Shown here: in pieces, positions 8,152-17,454 of the stretch
How the letters are laid out: each line of letters starts with the position of its first letter
How positions within the stretch are numbered: position 1 is the first letter of the stretch
Origin: Rhizobiaceae bacterium
GTDB taxonomy: Bacteria; Pseudomonadota; Alphaproteobacteria; Rhizobiales; Rhizobiaceae
Length of the DNA stretch: 64,000 bases
Direction of reading: 5' to 3'
NCBI GenBank assembly: GCA_017644005.1
Contig: JAEPMJ010000003.1
Coordinates: 555,233 to 619,232 of the forward strand
The notes under the pieces: model-generated
Told to the model about the DNA's origin: nothing
Seen by the model: the letters and a program-made list of their open reading frames with translations, nothing else
The model's database searches: none
Translations under genes and position numbers: made by a program

Positions 8152-9453
8152 ATGCGGGTGTTACCGATGTCGCTGCTGACTACGATCGCAAGTCGAATAT
8201 TCAGAACCGGTTCGTTGACGCTGACCGAACCGGACGGGACCGTCACAAGCTTTGGCGACGGCACAGGCGAACACATCCACATCGCGATACGCACACCGGC
8301 AGCAGCACGCGCGATCGCGCTCGACCCGATGCTGGCGATGCCTGAAGCATGGATGGATGGAACCTTCGAAGTGCTGGAGGGTGACATACTGGATTTTCTG
8401 CGGCTCGCCTTCGAAAACACGGGTCGCAAAGGGTCAAATCCGCTGTTCACCCGGACCGTCGAGGGGTGGCGGGTGATGCTACGGCGCTTCCAGCAGCTCA
8501 ATACGCTGGCGCGGGCGCGCGAAAACGTCCACCGCCACTATGATCTCTCGGGCGAGATGTACCGGCTCTTCCTAGACGCCGACATGCAATATTCGTGCGC
8601 CTATTTCGAGCGGCCGGACATGACGCTTGAGGAAGCGCAGGAGGCCAAGAAACGCCATATCGCAGCGAAACTCGATATGAAGCCGGGACTTTGCGTCCTC
8701 GACATAGGTTCGGGATGGGGCGGGCTGGGGCTCTACCTCGCGCGGCGTTTCGATGCCGATGTACTGGGGGTCACCTTGTCGACCGAGCAGCACGCGGTGG
8801 CAACCGAGCGGGCGCGCCAGGAAGGCATGGAGAACCAGGTTCATTTCGAGCTGCGCGATTACCGGAAGCTGTCGGAGCGCTTCGACAGGATTGTCTCCGT
8901 CGGCATGTTCGAACATGTCGGCGTCAATCACTACAGAACCTTCTTCAACCGCACCGCAACTCTGCTGAAGCCGAACGGAACAATGCTCCTGCACACGATC
9001 GGCCGAAGCGGTCCGCCGTCGGCCACGAGCGCGTTCATTCGCAAGTACATCTTTCCGGGCGGCTATATTCCCGCGATGTCGGAGGTGCTGCCGCCGATAG
9101 AAAAGGCAGGATTGGTAGTGACCGATGTCGAGGTGCTGCGGCTGCATTACGCGGAAACGCTCAAACACTGGCGCGAGCGCTTTATGGCCAACCGGGCGCG
9201 CGCGGTCGAAATCTATGATGAGCGTTTTGCGCGCATGTGGGAGTTTTATCTCGCTGCATCCGAGGCGTCGTTCCGCTGGCAAGACATGGTCGTGTTCCAG
9301 TTCCAGCTGACGAAACGCAACGACACGCTGCCGATCACCCGTGGCTACATGGCCAAGGTGGAGGACGGCCTGCGCCGCACGGCAGTGAAAGGCCTGCCGC
9401 GCGAGCCGGTGAAAAAGCCGGGCCGCAAAAGGGCTTCCACCGGGCGCCAGTGA
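8152..9453 (+). CDS. cfa: cyclopropane-fatty-acyl-phospholipid synthase family methyltransferase
   Basis: Up to 433 residues. The central class I methyltransferase fold has the SAM-binding DIGSGWGGLGLYLARRF (about 183-200), followed by VLGVTLSTEQ and the family run RIVSVGMFEHVGVNHYRTFF. These enzymes add a methylene group from S-adenosylmethionine to the double bond of unsaturated fatty acids in membrane phospholipids. The region before the methyltransferase domain (1-150) is the usual Cfa N-terminal lipid-facing part. An alternative ATG lies at 8167 (MSLLTTIASRIF). The basic, Lys/Arg-rich C-terminus is low-complexity. Transcription is separate, since the rplI terminator lies upstream. Confidence 0.88.
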   Translation: MRVLPMSLLTTIASRIFRTGSLTLTEPDGTVTSFGDGTGEHIHIAIRTPAAARAIALDPMLAMPEAWMDGTFEVLEGDILDFLRLAFENTGRKGSNPLFTRTVEGWRVMLRRFQQLNTLARARENVHRHYDLSGEMYRLFLDADMQYSCAYFERPDMTLEEAQEAKKRHIAAKLDMKPGLCVLDIGSGWGGLGLYLARRFDADVLGVTLSTEQHAVATERARQEGMENQVHFELRDYRKLSERFDRIVSVGMFEHVGVNHYRTFFNRTATLLKPNGTMLLHTIGRSGPPSATSAFIRKYIFPGGYIPAMSEVLPPIEKAGLVVTDVEVLRLHYAETLKHWRERFMANRARAVEIYDERFARMWEFYLAASEASFRWQDMVVFQFQLTKRNDTLPITRGYMAKVEDGLRRTAVKGLPREPVKKPGRKRASTGRQ

Positions 9454-9949
9454 CCGCCCAGAACCTCTCATCGATGTGCCTGCCGGCGCAGTGAAACCGG
9501 GCGACGGATCACCATCGCAGGCCAGCAGATCGGCGATTTCTGCGCGAGGACATCGTTCACTACTTCTTCAAGCGTGGCTGCCCAACATAACGCCACAAAG
9601 CGATTCGATCGTGGTTCCGGACGAGTAAGGCGACATCGTCGTCCGGCTTGAACCACGCCTCGTTGCCGACTGGCAGCAGGTTGCCGCAGGCCGCTAGCAG
9701 GCCGCCCCGGCCGTTCGAAATTCGCGTTCTGTTCCTGCCTGAAGCGCGCTATGCTGAAGCCGCGATTCGGGTCAACCCGCGCCCGCGCCTTTGGCCGAGG
9801 CAACTGTGGAGAGCTGTGAATCGCGGGGCGAAACGGTGAATGTTCCCCCTGCGGTCCTGTTCGTTGCGGTTCGCGGCGGGTTAACACGACTCTCGGGCAG
9901 GGCCGGTACACGTTCCTCACTACGGCCGGATAACAAACTGGACATTTGA
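9454..9949. other. 496-base intergenic region between cfa and dnaB; long hairpin and a possible gene remnant
   Basis: No convincing intact gene. A bulged hairpin occupies 9611-9656 (GTGGTTC..CGGACGA against TCGTCCGG..GAACCAC). On the minus strand a protein-like open stretch reads leftward from about 9716 to a TAG at 9560-9562 and includes EAWFKPDDDVALLVRNHDRI, but it has no start codon after an upstream in-frame stop. It could be a decayed gene or chance. The right-hand end should hold the dnaB promoter; I cannot identify it with confidence. Confidence 0.4.
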
Positions 9950-11440
9950 ATGGCAGACGCAGTCCGTAAACTCGGCGCGGCGGAAACGCCGCTTTACCGG
10001 GAGGCACCGAACAATGTCGAGGCCGAGCAGGCGCTGCTGGGCGCATTGCTGGTCAACAACGACGCCTTCTACCGCGTGTCGGACTTCCTGAAGGCGTCGC
10101 ATTTTCACGAGCCGATCCACCGCAAGATCTACGAGGTTTCGGGCGAGCTCATCCGCATGGGCAAGATCGCCAACCCGGTAACGCTCAAGACCTTCCTTCC
10201 GGCAGATGAAAAGATCGGCGACATGACCGTGTCGCAATATCTGGCACGGCTTGCAGCCAACGCTGTCACCGTGATCAACGCCGCCGACTATGGCCGCGCG
10301 ATCTATGACCTAGCCACCCGCCGCGCCCTCATCACCGTGGGCGAGGACATGGTCAACATCGCCTATGACGCACCGGTCGACATGCCACCGCAAGAGCAGA
10401 TCGAGGACGCGGAGCGGCGGCTGTTCGAACTGGCCGAGACCGGACGTTACGATGGCGGCTTCGAGAGCTTCACCGATGCGGTGAAGACCGCGATCGACAT
10501 GGCCAACGCCGCCTATATGCGAGACGGGCATCTGTCGGGCACCGCAACCGGTTTTCGCGACCTCGACCGCCGCATGGGCGGGCTGCAGTCCTCCGACCTG
10601 ATCATTCTTGCCGGGCGTCCGGGCATGGGCAAGACGTCGCTGGCGACCAACATCGCATTCAACATAGCCGCGGCCTACGAACCGGCCCAGCAGGCCGATG
10701 GCTCCTTCGCGGCCGCCAATGGCGGTGTCGTCGGCTTTTTCTCGCTCGAAATGTCGTCGGAGCAGCTGGCCACCCGTATCATCTCGGAGCAGACCGAGAT
10801 CCCCTCCTCCAAGATCAGGCGCGGCGAGATCACCGAACCGGACTTCGAGAAGCTGGTGGCCTGCGCGCAGACGATGCAGCGCATTCCGCTGTTCATCGAC
10901 CAGACCGGTGGCATTTCGATCGCCCAGCTTGCAGCGCGTGCGCGGCGGTTGAAGCGGCAGCGCGGGCTCGACGTATTGATCATCGACTACGTGCAGCTGA
11001 TGACCGGCACGAGCGCACGCGCGGCGCAGAACCGCGTTCAGGAGATCACCGAGATCACCACCGGCCTCAAGGCGCTGGCCAAGGAACTCAGCGTGCCGAT
11101 CATTGCGCTGTCGCAGCTGTCGCGTCAGGTGGAAAGCCGCGACGACAAGCGTCCGCAGTTGTCCGACCTTCGTGAGTCGGGCTCGATCGAGCAGGATGCC
11201 GACGTGGTGATGTTCGTCTATCGCGAGGAATACTACCTCAAGAACCGCGAACCGAAGCCGGGCTCGGAAGAATACATCAAGTGGGAAACCGAAATGAACG
11301 AGGCGCGCGGCAAGGCCGAAGTGATCATTGCCAAGCAGCGACATGGGCCGACGGGAACGGTTTCGGTCGGCTTCCAGGGCGAATACACGCGCTTCTTCGA
11401 TCTGGCGGAAGATTCGCACATGCCAGAACGTTTCGAGTAG
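9950..11440 (+). CDS. dnaB: replicative DNA helicase DnaB
   Basis: 496 residues, normal length. The N-terminal domain (about 20-125) begins with the family run NNVEAEQALLGALLVNNDAF. The C-terminal RecA-like ATPase has Walker A GRPGMGKTS (about 222-230), the VVGFFSLEMSSEQLATR helicase motif, Walker B LDVLIIDYVQLM, and the LSQLSRQVESRDDKRPQLSD region. DnaB is the hexameric helicase that unwinds DNA at the fork and recruits primase. The roughly 15-residue insertion after the Walker A helix (EPAQQADGSFAAANG) is common in alphaproteobacterial DnaB. alr starts four bases after its stop. Confidence 0.97.
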   Translation: MADAVRKLGAAETPLYREAPNNVEAEQALLGALLVNNDAFYRVSDFLKASHFHEPIHRKIYEVSGELIRMGKIANPVTLKTFLPADEKIGDMTVSQYLARLAANAVTVINAADYGRAIYDLATRRALITVGEDMVNIAYDAPVDMPPQEQIEDAERRLFELAETGRYDGGFESFTDAVKTAIDMANAAYMRDGHLSGTATGFRDLDRRMGGLQSSDLIILAGRPGMGKTSLATNIAFNIAAAYEPAQQADGSFAAANGGVVGFFSLEMSSEQLATRIISEQTEIPSSKIRRGEITEPDFEKLVACAQTMQRIPLFIDQTGGISIAQLAARARRLKRQRGLDVLIIDYVQLMTGTSARAAQNRVQEITEITTGLKALAKELSVPIIALSQLSRQVESRDDKRPQLSDLRESGSIEQDADVVMFVYREEYYLKNREPKPGSEEYIKWETEMNEARGKAEVIIAKQRHGPTGTVSVGFQGEYTRFFDLAEDSHMPERFE

Positions 11441-11444
11441 CGAC

Positions 11445-12599
11445 GTGCAATCCGATCCAGGAGACGCGCAGAGCGCGCCCGTTGGCATTGCCGGCGGGCG
11501 GTTGACGATCGACCTCGGCGCGCTCACGGTCAACTACCGGACGCTGGCCGCCCTATCCGCTCCTGCCGAAACGGCAGCGGTCGTCAAAGCCGACGCCTAC
11601 GGGTTGGGCATCGCGCGTGCGGTGCCGGCACTTTGGAGCGCCGGCTGCCGCACCTTCTTCGTCGCCTACCCGGCCGAGGGCCTGGCGGTCCGCGCTGCAG
11701 CTCCCGAAGCCAGAATTTTCGTCCTTTCCGGCCCGATGAACGAGCAGGCCGCAGGCATCATTACCGGAGCCGGGCTGATCCCGGTTCTCAACTCGTTCGA
11801 GGACATCGCGCTATGGCGGCGGGTGTCGGGCGGGCACGCCGCGCTCCATGTCGACACCGGCATGAACCGGCTCGGCGTGAGCGAGGCAGAAGCTAAGGCG
11901 TTCGCAGCCGAAAATTCAGGCGACGCGGCAATACCGCTCGCTCTAGTGATGAGCCACCTCGCCTGCGCCGACGATGCCAACCACCCTTTGAACAAGCAAC
12001 AACTGGAGTCGTTTCAGAGCGTTGCGGCGTTTTTCGAAGGCGTTGATACAAGCCTTGCCAACTCCGCCGGCATACAGATGGGTGGCGACTTTCGCCGCGA
12101 CCTGACACGCGCTGGGATCGCCATGTACGGAGGACGGGCGGCAAACCGGGGCGACAACCCGATGCGGCCGGTGGCGACGGCCGAGGCACGGGTTCTGCAA
12201 GTCAGGCATGCGGCGGCGGGCGGCGTTGTCGGTTATGGCGCCGCCGCGAAACTCGAACGCGACACCTTGGTGGCAATCGTCGCGACCGGCTACGCCGACG
12301 GCTATCACCGCTCGGCTTCGGGCGCAGGCGCGCCGCTGCGCGGCGTGACGGCACAGGGCGCATGCGGCTTTATCGCCGGCAAGCGGGTGCCGGTCGTCGG
12401 GCGAGTTTCCATGGACCTGACCGCGTTCGACGTGACCGAATGCGCCGGCAGCGTAACGCACGGCGACCTAGTCGAGCTTTTCGGGGCGAATATTCCGCTG
12501 GACGAGGTTGCGGAAGCCGCCGGCACAATCGGCTACGAGCTTCTGACCGGGCTGGGGCGCCGCTACGAGCGGGTGTATGTTGGAGGAAGCGGCGCCTGA
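11445..12599 (+). CDS. alr: alanine racemase
   Basis: 384 residues from a GTG start, chosen because it lies four bases after the dnaB stop and gives the usual N-terminus; the frame stays open further upstream but inside dnaB. The enzyme interconverts L- and D-alanine for peptidoglycan, using pyridoxal phosphate. The PLP lysine lies in AAVVKADAYGLG (about residue 47), and the second catalytic base is the Tyr in VVGYGAAAKLERDTL. HVDTGMNRLGV and the C-terminal beta-barrel motif GRVSMDLTAFDVT are also clear. The stop overlaps the radA start. Confidence 0.94.
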   Translation: MQSDPGDAQSAPVGIAGGRLTIDLGALTVNYRTLAALSAPAETAAVVKADAYGLGIARAVPALWSAGCRTFFVAYPAEGLAVRAAAPEARIFVLSGPMNEQAAGIITGAGLIPVLNSFEDIALWRRVSGGHAALHVDTGMNRLGVSEAEAKAFAAENSGDAAIPLALVMSHLACADDANHPLNKQQLESFQSVAAFFEGVDTSLANSAGIQMGGDFRRDLTRAGIAMYGGRAANRGDNPMRPVATAEARVLQVRHAAAGGVVGYGAAAKLERDTLVAIVATGYADGYHRSASGAGAPLRGVTAQGACGFIAGKRVPVVGRVSMDLTAFDVTECAGSVTHGDLVELFGANIPLDEVAEAAGTIGYELLTGLGRRYERVYVGGSGA

Positions 12600-13981
12600 T
12601 GGCCAAATCCCGCATCCAGTTTATCTGCCAGAACTGCGGAACGGTGCATGCGCGCTGGGCCGGCAAATGCGATTCGTGCGGTGCATGGAACACCCTGGTG
12701 GAGGAAGGAACGGCCGGCGGTATCGGGTCGGGGCCGCAGAGCCAGAAATCGGCCCGCAAAGGCCGTGCGGTGGCGCTGACCACGCTTTCCGGCGAAATCG
12801 AGGACGCGCCGCGCATTGCGACCGGCATCGGCGAACTCGACCGCGCGACCGGCGGCGGCTTCGTGCGCGGGTCGGCGCTACTCGTTGGCGGCGATCCCGG
12901 CATCGGCAAGTCCACGCTTCTGACGCAGGCGGCGGCTGCGCTCGCCAACAGGGGCAACCGCATCATCTACGTGTCCGGCGAAGAAGCAGTGGCACAGATC
13001 AGGTTGAGGGCGCAGCGGCTGGGCGCCGCCAGTTCGCCGGTCGAACTTGCCGCCGAAACCAATGTGGAAGACATACTTGCCACGATCTCGGATGGTCCTC
13101 GCCCCGACCTCCTGATCCTCGACTCCATCCAGACACTGTGGACCGATCTCGCCGAGTCGGCGCCAGGAACGGTGACGCAGGTGCGGGCCGCCGCTCAGGC
13201 GATGATCCGATTTGCGAAATCCACAGGTTGCGCAGTGGTGCTGGTCGGCCATGTGACCAAGGACGGACAGATCGCCGGGCCGCGCGTGGTGGAGCACATG
13301 GTGGACGCCGTGCTCTATTTCGAAGGCGAGGGAAACCACCATTACCGCATCCTGCGAACGGTGAAGAACCGCTTCGGGCCGACCGACGAGATCGGCGTCT
13401 TCGAGATGGGCGACAAGGGCCTGCGCGAGGTGCCCAACCCGTCTGAGCTTTTCCTGGGCGAAAGGTCCGAAAAAGCCCCGGGTGCCGCGGTTTTCGCAGG
13501 AATGGAAGGCACTCGCCCGGTGCTGGCCGAAATCCAGGCGCTTGTCGCCCCCTCGCCGCTGGGTACGCCGCGCCGCGCCGTCGTTGGCTGGGATTCGGCA
13601 CGCCTTTCGATGGTGCTTGCAGTGCTGGAAGCCCATTGCGGCGTGAAGTTTTCGCAGCACGACGTCTATCTCAACGTCGCCGGGGGCTATCGTATTGCCG
13701 AACCCGCCGCCGATCTGGCGGTCGCTGCCGCACTTGTTTCCTCACTCACCGGTCTTGCCCTGCCCGCCGATTGCGTCTATTTCGGCGAAATCAGCCTGTC
13801 TGGCGCCGTGCGGGCCGTGGCTCACGCGCCTCAGCGCCTTAAGGAGGCCGAGAAATTGGGGTTTGGCAAGGCCGTAATGCCCATCCTATCGGAAGAGCTT
13901 CCAGCGTCTCTGGCAGCCGGTTCCTTCCAACCTGAGGCGCTTTCGGAGCTGGTGGCGCGTATCGCTGCCGGCGCGAAGTAG
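12599..13981 (+). CDS. radA: DNA repair protein RadA
   Basis: 460 residues starting at an ATG that overlaps the alr stop (TGATG). It has the N-terminal zinc finger FICQNCGTVHARWAGKCDSC, a RecA-like core with Walker A GGDPGIGKST (about 100), the RadA-specific KNRFGPTDE motif (about 257), and a C-terminal Lon-protease-like domain. RadA is a hexameric helicase that extends heteroduplex during homologous recombination. The longer upstream frame would run through alr and lacks family features. Confidence 0.96.
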   Translation: MAKSRIQFICQNCGTVHARWAGKCDSCGAWNTLVEEGTAGGIGSGPQSQKSARKGRAVALTTLSGEIEDAPRIATGIGELDRATGGGFVRGSALLVGGDPGIGKSTLLTQAAAALANRGNRIIYVSGEEAVAQIRLRAQRLGAASSPVELAAETNVEDILATISDGPRPDLLILDSIQTLWTDLAESAPGTVTQVRAAAQAMIRFAKSTGCAVVLVGHVTKDGQIAGPRVVEHMVDAVLYFEGEGNHHYRILRTVKNRFGPTDEIGVFEMGDKGLREVPNPSELFLGERSEKAPGAAVFAGMEGTRPVLAEIQALVAPSPLGTPRRAVVGWDSARLSMVLAVLEAHCGVKFSQHDVYLNVAGGYRIAEPAADLAVAAALVSSLTGLALPADCVYFGEISLSGAVRAVAHAPQRLKEAEKLGFGKAVMPILSEELPASLAAGSFQPEALSELVARIAAGAK

Positions 13982-14017
13982 CGACGCGCAAGAGTTCAGC
14001 ACAGGAGTAGCGCTTTA

Positions 14018-14569
14018 ATGCCAATCACGCTGCTTGACGGAATCGTCATTGCATTCACGCTGGTCTCGGCGATGCTGGCGATGGTTCGCGGCTTTTCGCG
14101 CGAGATCCTGTCGATCGCTTCATGGGTCGCGGCGGCTGCCGCCGCCTATTTCTTCTACCCCGCCATCCTGCCTTACGTGCAGCCCTATATCGACCACCCG
14201 ACGATCGCGCTCGCAATAGCCGCCGCGATCATCTTCTTCATCGCCCTGATCGTGGTGACCGTGATCACGATGAAGATGGCCGATTTCATCATCGATTCCA
14301 AGATCGGTGCGCTCGATCGTACGCTGGGTTTTCTTTACGGCGCTGCGCGCGGCCTGCTGGTGCTGGCTGTGGCACTGCTGTTCTTCGGCTGGCTGGTGGG
14401 TTCCAACCCGCCCGGCTGGGTGACGGAAGCGAAATCGCGGCCGCTGCTTGAAGGCATCGGCACCTGGCTACAGGGCATTCTGCCGGACGATCCGGAGGAT
14501 TCGATCCTCAACCGGCTGAAAGACATCAATCCGGACGCACCGAACCAGAGCAGCGGCACGGATCAATAG
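14018..14569 (+). CDS. cvpA: CvpA family inner-membrane protein
   Basis: 183 residues with four hydrophobic segments in the first 135, beginning MPITLLDGIVIAFTLVSAML, and the typical CvpA loop with GFSREILSIASWVAAAAAA. The C-terminus (about 150-183) is polar and probably cytoplasmic. CvpA proteins are linked to colicin V production and envelope integrity; the biochemical role is unclear. It sits just before purF, as in E. coli and in rhizobia. AGGAGTAGCGCTTTA precedes the ATG. Confidence 0.9.
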   Translation: MPITLLDGIVIAFTLVSAMLAMVRGFSREILSIASWVAAAAAAYFFYPAILPYVQPYIDHPTIALAIAAAIIFFIALIVVTVITMKMADFIIDSKIGALDRTLGFLYGAARGLLVLAVALLFFGWLVGSNPPGWVTEAKSRPLLEGIGTWLQGILPDDPEDSILNRLKDINPDAPNQSSGTDQ

Positions 14570-14613
14570 CGCGCGAATGATTGCGCGCAGAACAATACAG
14601 GGCGCAACAAGCG

Positions 14614-16089
14614 ATGAGTGTCGATCGCATGAGTGACTTCGCCGCGGCGGAGGCCGACGATCATTTTCACGACGAATGCGGCGTGTTCGGGATATTCGGC
14701 CGGCAGGACGCTGCCGCAATCACCACGCTCGGACTGCATGCGCTGCAGCACCGTGGCCAGGAAGCAGCCGGTATCGTTTCCTATGACGGCAGCCAGTTCC
14801 GAGTTGAGCGCCATGTCGGGCTGATCGGCGACACATTCACGAAGCAGTCGGTTATCGACCGGCTGGCGGGCAACCGCGCCATAGGTCATACGCGCTATGC
14901 CACCACCGGCGGGTCAGGGCTGCGCAATGTACAGCCACTTTTTGCCGAGCTAGCCGACGGCGGCATCGCTGTCGCGCACAATGGCAACATTACCAACGCC
15001 CTCACCGTTCAACGCCGCCTGCAGAAGGACGGCGCCATCTTTTCATCTACGTCGGACACCGAGACCATCCTGCATCTGATCGCGACCAGCAAAGAGCGCG
15101 ATACCAATGCACGTTTCATCGAAGCGGTGCGGCAGCTCGAGGGCGCGTTTTCGCTGGTTGCACTTTCGGCAAAAAAGATGATCGGCTGCCGCGATCCTCT
15201 CGGTATCCGCCCGCTGGTGCTGGGCGACCTCGAGGGAGCATGGATCCTCGCCTCCGAAACCTGCGCGCTTGACATTATCGGCGCACGCTTCGTGCGCGAT
15301 GTGGAACCGGGCGAAATGATCGTCGTGACAAAAGCCGGCCTTGAAAGCCACTATCCGTTCGAAAAGGCGGAACGGCGCTTCTGCATCTTCGAATATGTCT
15401 ATTTCGCGCGGCCGGATTCCCAGGTCGAAGGCCGCAACGTCTATGCCGTTCGCAAGGATATCGGCGCCCAGCTGGCACGCGACAAGCCGGTGGATGCCGA
15501 TGTCGTGGTTCCGGTACCGGATTCCGGCACGCCGGCGGCAATCGGCTACAGCCAGGAATCGGGCCTCCCGTTCGAGCTCGGCATCATCCGCAACCATTAT
15601 GTCGGGCGGACCTTCATCCAGCCGGGCGATGCGATCCGCCATATGGGCGTGAAGCTGAAGCATAACGCCAACCGACGCTCGATAGAGGGCAAGCGGGTGG
15701 TGCTGGTGGACGACTCAATCGTGCGCGGCACGACCAGCCAGAAGATCGTGCAGATGGTACGCGACGCGGGCGCCAAGGAAGTGCATATGCGCATTGCCTC
15801 GCCGCCGACCCGCGCTTCCTGCTTCTATGGCGTCGATACGCCGGAGAAAGCCAAATTGCTGGCATCGCGCATGTCGATCGAGGAAATGGCGGAGTTCATA
15901 CGTGTCGATTCGCTCGGCTTCCTGTCGCTTGACGGCCTCTATCGCGCAGTCGGCATGGCCGCGCGAAACAATGAGACGCCGCAGTTCTGCGACGCCTGTT
16001 TTTCCGGAGAATATCCGACCAGGCTCCTCGACCATGAAGGCGCGGACAATGTGCGCACGCTCTCCTGGCTTGCCAGCGGCGGCCAGTAG
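14614..16089 (+). CDS. purF: amidophosphoribosyltransferase
   Basis: 491 residues from the ATG at 14614 (an ATG at 14629 is also possible). PurF makes 5-phosphoribosylamine from PRPP and glutamine, the first step of purine synthesis. A short propeptide precedes the catalytic Cys of ECGVFGIFG, which becomes the N-terminal nucleophile after cleavage. The PRPP loop is RVVLVDDSIVRGTTS. Cysteines in RFCIFEYVYF, RASCFYGVD and FCDACFSGEYP match the ligands of the [4Fe-4S] cluster in the Bacillus-type enzyme. It converges on the gdx gene, with five bases between stops. Confidence 0.96.
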   Translation: MSVDRMSDFAAAEADDHFHDECGVFGIFGRQDAAAITTLGLHALQHRGQEAAGIVSYDGSQFRVERHVGLIGDTFTKQSVIDRLAGNRAIGHTRYATTGGSGLRNVQPLFAELADGGIAVAHNGNITNALTVQRRLQKDGAIFSSTSDTETILHLIATSKERDTNARFIEAVRQLEGAFSLVALSAKKMIGCRDPLGIRPLVLGDLEGAWILASETCALDIIGARFVRDVEPGEMIVVTKAGLESHYPFEKAERRFCIFEYVYFARPDSQVEGRNVYAVRKDIGAQLARDKPVDADVVVPVPDSGTPAAIGYSQESGLPFELGIIRNHYVGRTFIQPGDAIRHMGVKLKHNANRRSIEGKRVVLVDDSIVRGTTSQKIVQMVRDAGAKEVHMRIASPPTRASCFYGVDTPEKAKLLASRMSIEEMAEFIRVDSLGFLSLDGLYRAVGMAARNNETPQFCDACFSGEYPTRLLDHEGADNVRTLSWLASGGQ

Positions 16090-16094
16090 AGCCG

Positions 16095-16412
16095 TCAGGG
16101 CGTAACGAGTTTCAGCCCGACAATACCGGCCACGATCAGCGTGATGCAGACGATGCGCATGATGTCAGCGGATTCGGCAAAGAGCAGGATACCCAGGATA
16201 ACCGTACCGACGGTGCCGATGCCGGTCCAGATCGCATAAGCGGTACCCAGCGGCAGCGACTTCAGCGCTAAGGCCAGCAGGACCATGCTGATGGACATCG
16301 ACGCGACAGTCCAGACGCTCGGCCACAGCCGCGTGAACCCTTCCGAATATTTCAATCCTATGGCCCAACCGACCTCGAAGAGACCGGCCCCGAAAAGAGC
16401 GAACCAAGCCAT
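16095..16412 (-). CDS. gdx: SMR-family guanidinium exporter (Gdx/SugE type)
   Basis: 105 residues with four transmembrane helices, the standard small multidrug resistance length. The essential Glu is E13 in [19 protein letters not shown]. The Gdx/SugE subtype is indicated by [14 protein letters not shown] and [20 protein letters not shown], unlike the EmrE polyaromatic subtype. Such proteins export guanidinium in exchange for protons as dual-topology dimers. The start is the ATG with GGAGG eight bases upstream; a longer frame runs through the leader, which instead holds a guanidine-II riboswitch (16433-16480). That regulatory element strongly supports the substrate. Confidence 0.93.
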   Translation of the reverse strand: MAWFALFGAGLFEVGWAIGLKYSEGFTRLWPSVWTVASMSISMVLLALALKSLPLGTAYAIWTGIGTVGTVILGILLFAESADIMRIVCITLIVAGIVGLKLVTP

Positions 16413-16432
16413 TTCTGCCTCCAGTTTGACGG

Positions 16433-16480
16433 CGATGAGGCCGTCCCCATCGATGTTCGGAAAAGCGCGGGCCGTCCCGC
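16433..16480 (-). promoter_or_regulatory. guanidine-II (mini-ykkC) riboswitch upstream of gdx
   Basis: Read on the minus strand, two hairpins with identical ACGG tetraloops precede gdx. The distal one is GCGGG-ACGG-CCCGC (16480-16467). The proximal one is CGATGGGG-ACGG-CCTCATCG (16452-16433), eight base pairs with one G-T wobble. They are 14 bases apart. The proximal stem ends 20 bases before the ATG, and GGAGG lies between. Two short hairpins with ACGR loops just ahead of a ribosome-binding site are the definition of the mini-ykkC class, which senses guanidinium and switches on translation of gdx/sugE. Confidence 0.9.
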
Positions 16481-16604
16481 CCTCCCAATATGGAGATGAC
16501 ATGCTGCGACCTCAATGCGCTGCGGGTTCCACCACAGGGAAAATTCGGCTAGTTGCACGCAGTCTCGCATTCGCCCATTCCGCGTCCGCCTCAGGAGCCG
16601 ACCT

Positions 16605-17354
16605 TTGACCACGACACCCGATCTTTCCGGCCGCATCGCCCTCGTCACCGGCGCTTCGCGCGGCATCGGCTATTTCATCGCCAAGGGACTGGCAGCAGCC
16701 GGCGCACATGTAATCGCGGTTGCACGTACGGTGGGCGGGCTTGAAGAGCTCGATGACGAGATCAAGGCACAGGGCGGCGGCGCGGCGACGCTGGTGCCGC
16801 TGGACATCACCGACATGGCCGGGCTCGACAGGCTCGGCGGATCTATCCACGAACGCTGGGGCAAGCTCGACATCCTGTTTGCAAATGCCGCGATCCTCGG
16901 CGTGATTGCCCCGATTGGCCATGTCGAAGCCAAGGTGTTCGAGAAGGTGATGGCCATCAACGTCACTTCAACCTGGCGGCTGATCCGCTCGGTCGATCCG
17001 CTGCTGCGCGCATCCGATGCCGGCCGGGCGATTTTGATGTCGTCGGGTGCGGCGCATTCCGCGCGCGCCTTCTGGGGGCCTTATGCGGCGTCCAAGGCCG
17101 CCGTCGAGGCCCTTGGCCGCTCCTGGGCCGACGAGACCAAGAACATGCCGCTCAGGGTGAACTGTGTGAACCCCGGCGCGACACGCACGGCGATGCGCGC
17201 GCAGGCGATGCCGGGCGAAGATCCGATGACGCTACCCCATCCGTCGGAGGTGGCAGACAAGGTTCTGCATCTGGCAAGCCCGAAGCTGAACGAGACCGGG
17301 AAGATCTACGATGTGGCGACTTCCAAATGGATCAAATATCAGCTGCCAAATTAA
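16605..17354 (+). CDS. SDR-family NAD(P)-dependent oxidoreductase
   Basis: 249 residues from a TTG start preceded by TCAGGAGCC; the longer upstream frame lacks family features and runs into the shared leader with gdx. Classical short-chain dehydrogenase: cofactor motif TGASRGIG (about 17-24), NAA motif in ILFANAAILGV, and the catalytic Ser and YxxxK in SSGAAHSARAFWGPYAASKA. The substrate cannot be told from sequence. SDR genes of this type commonly follow purF in rhizobial genomes. It is transcribed divergently from gdx. Confidence 0.88.
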   Translation: MTTTPDLSGRIALVTGASRGIGYFIAKGLAAAGAHVIAVARTVGGLEELDDEIKAQGGGAATLVPLDITDMAGLDRLGGSIHERWGKLDILFANAAILGVIAPIGHVEAKVFEKVMAINVTSTWRLIRSVDPLLRASDAGRAILMSSGAAHSARAFWGPYAASKAAVEALGRSWADETKNMPLRVNCVNPGATRTAMRAQAMPGEDPMTLPHPSEVADKVLHLASPKLNETGKIYDVATSKWIKYQLPN

Positions 17355-17454
17355 CCCATTCGTAAGTTCCCGTTGGATTGTGCCCGCCGATTTCTAGCAT
17401 AACGGACGCAGACAAAGCTGGCTGCTGAGACGGCAATCCAATAAGGGGCGAAAA

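Noticed and set aside
10310..11533. 407-residue minus-strand frame opposite dnaB
   Set aside because: It lies antisense to the strongly supported dnaB, is His/Arg/Asp-rich as expected for a mirror frame of high-GC coding sequence, and has no recognisable domain.
12362..13981. 539-residue version of RadA
   Set aside because: The upstream part overlaps alr in another frame and has no RadA features; the ATG at 12599 overlaps the alr stop and starts just before the zinc finger.
16095..16502. Longer 135-residue version of the SMR protein
   Set aside because: The extra N-terminus translates straight through the riboswitch hairpins; the shorter start has a good GGAGG and the normal SMR length.
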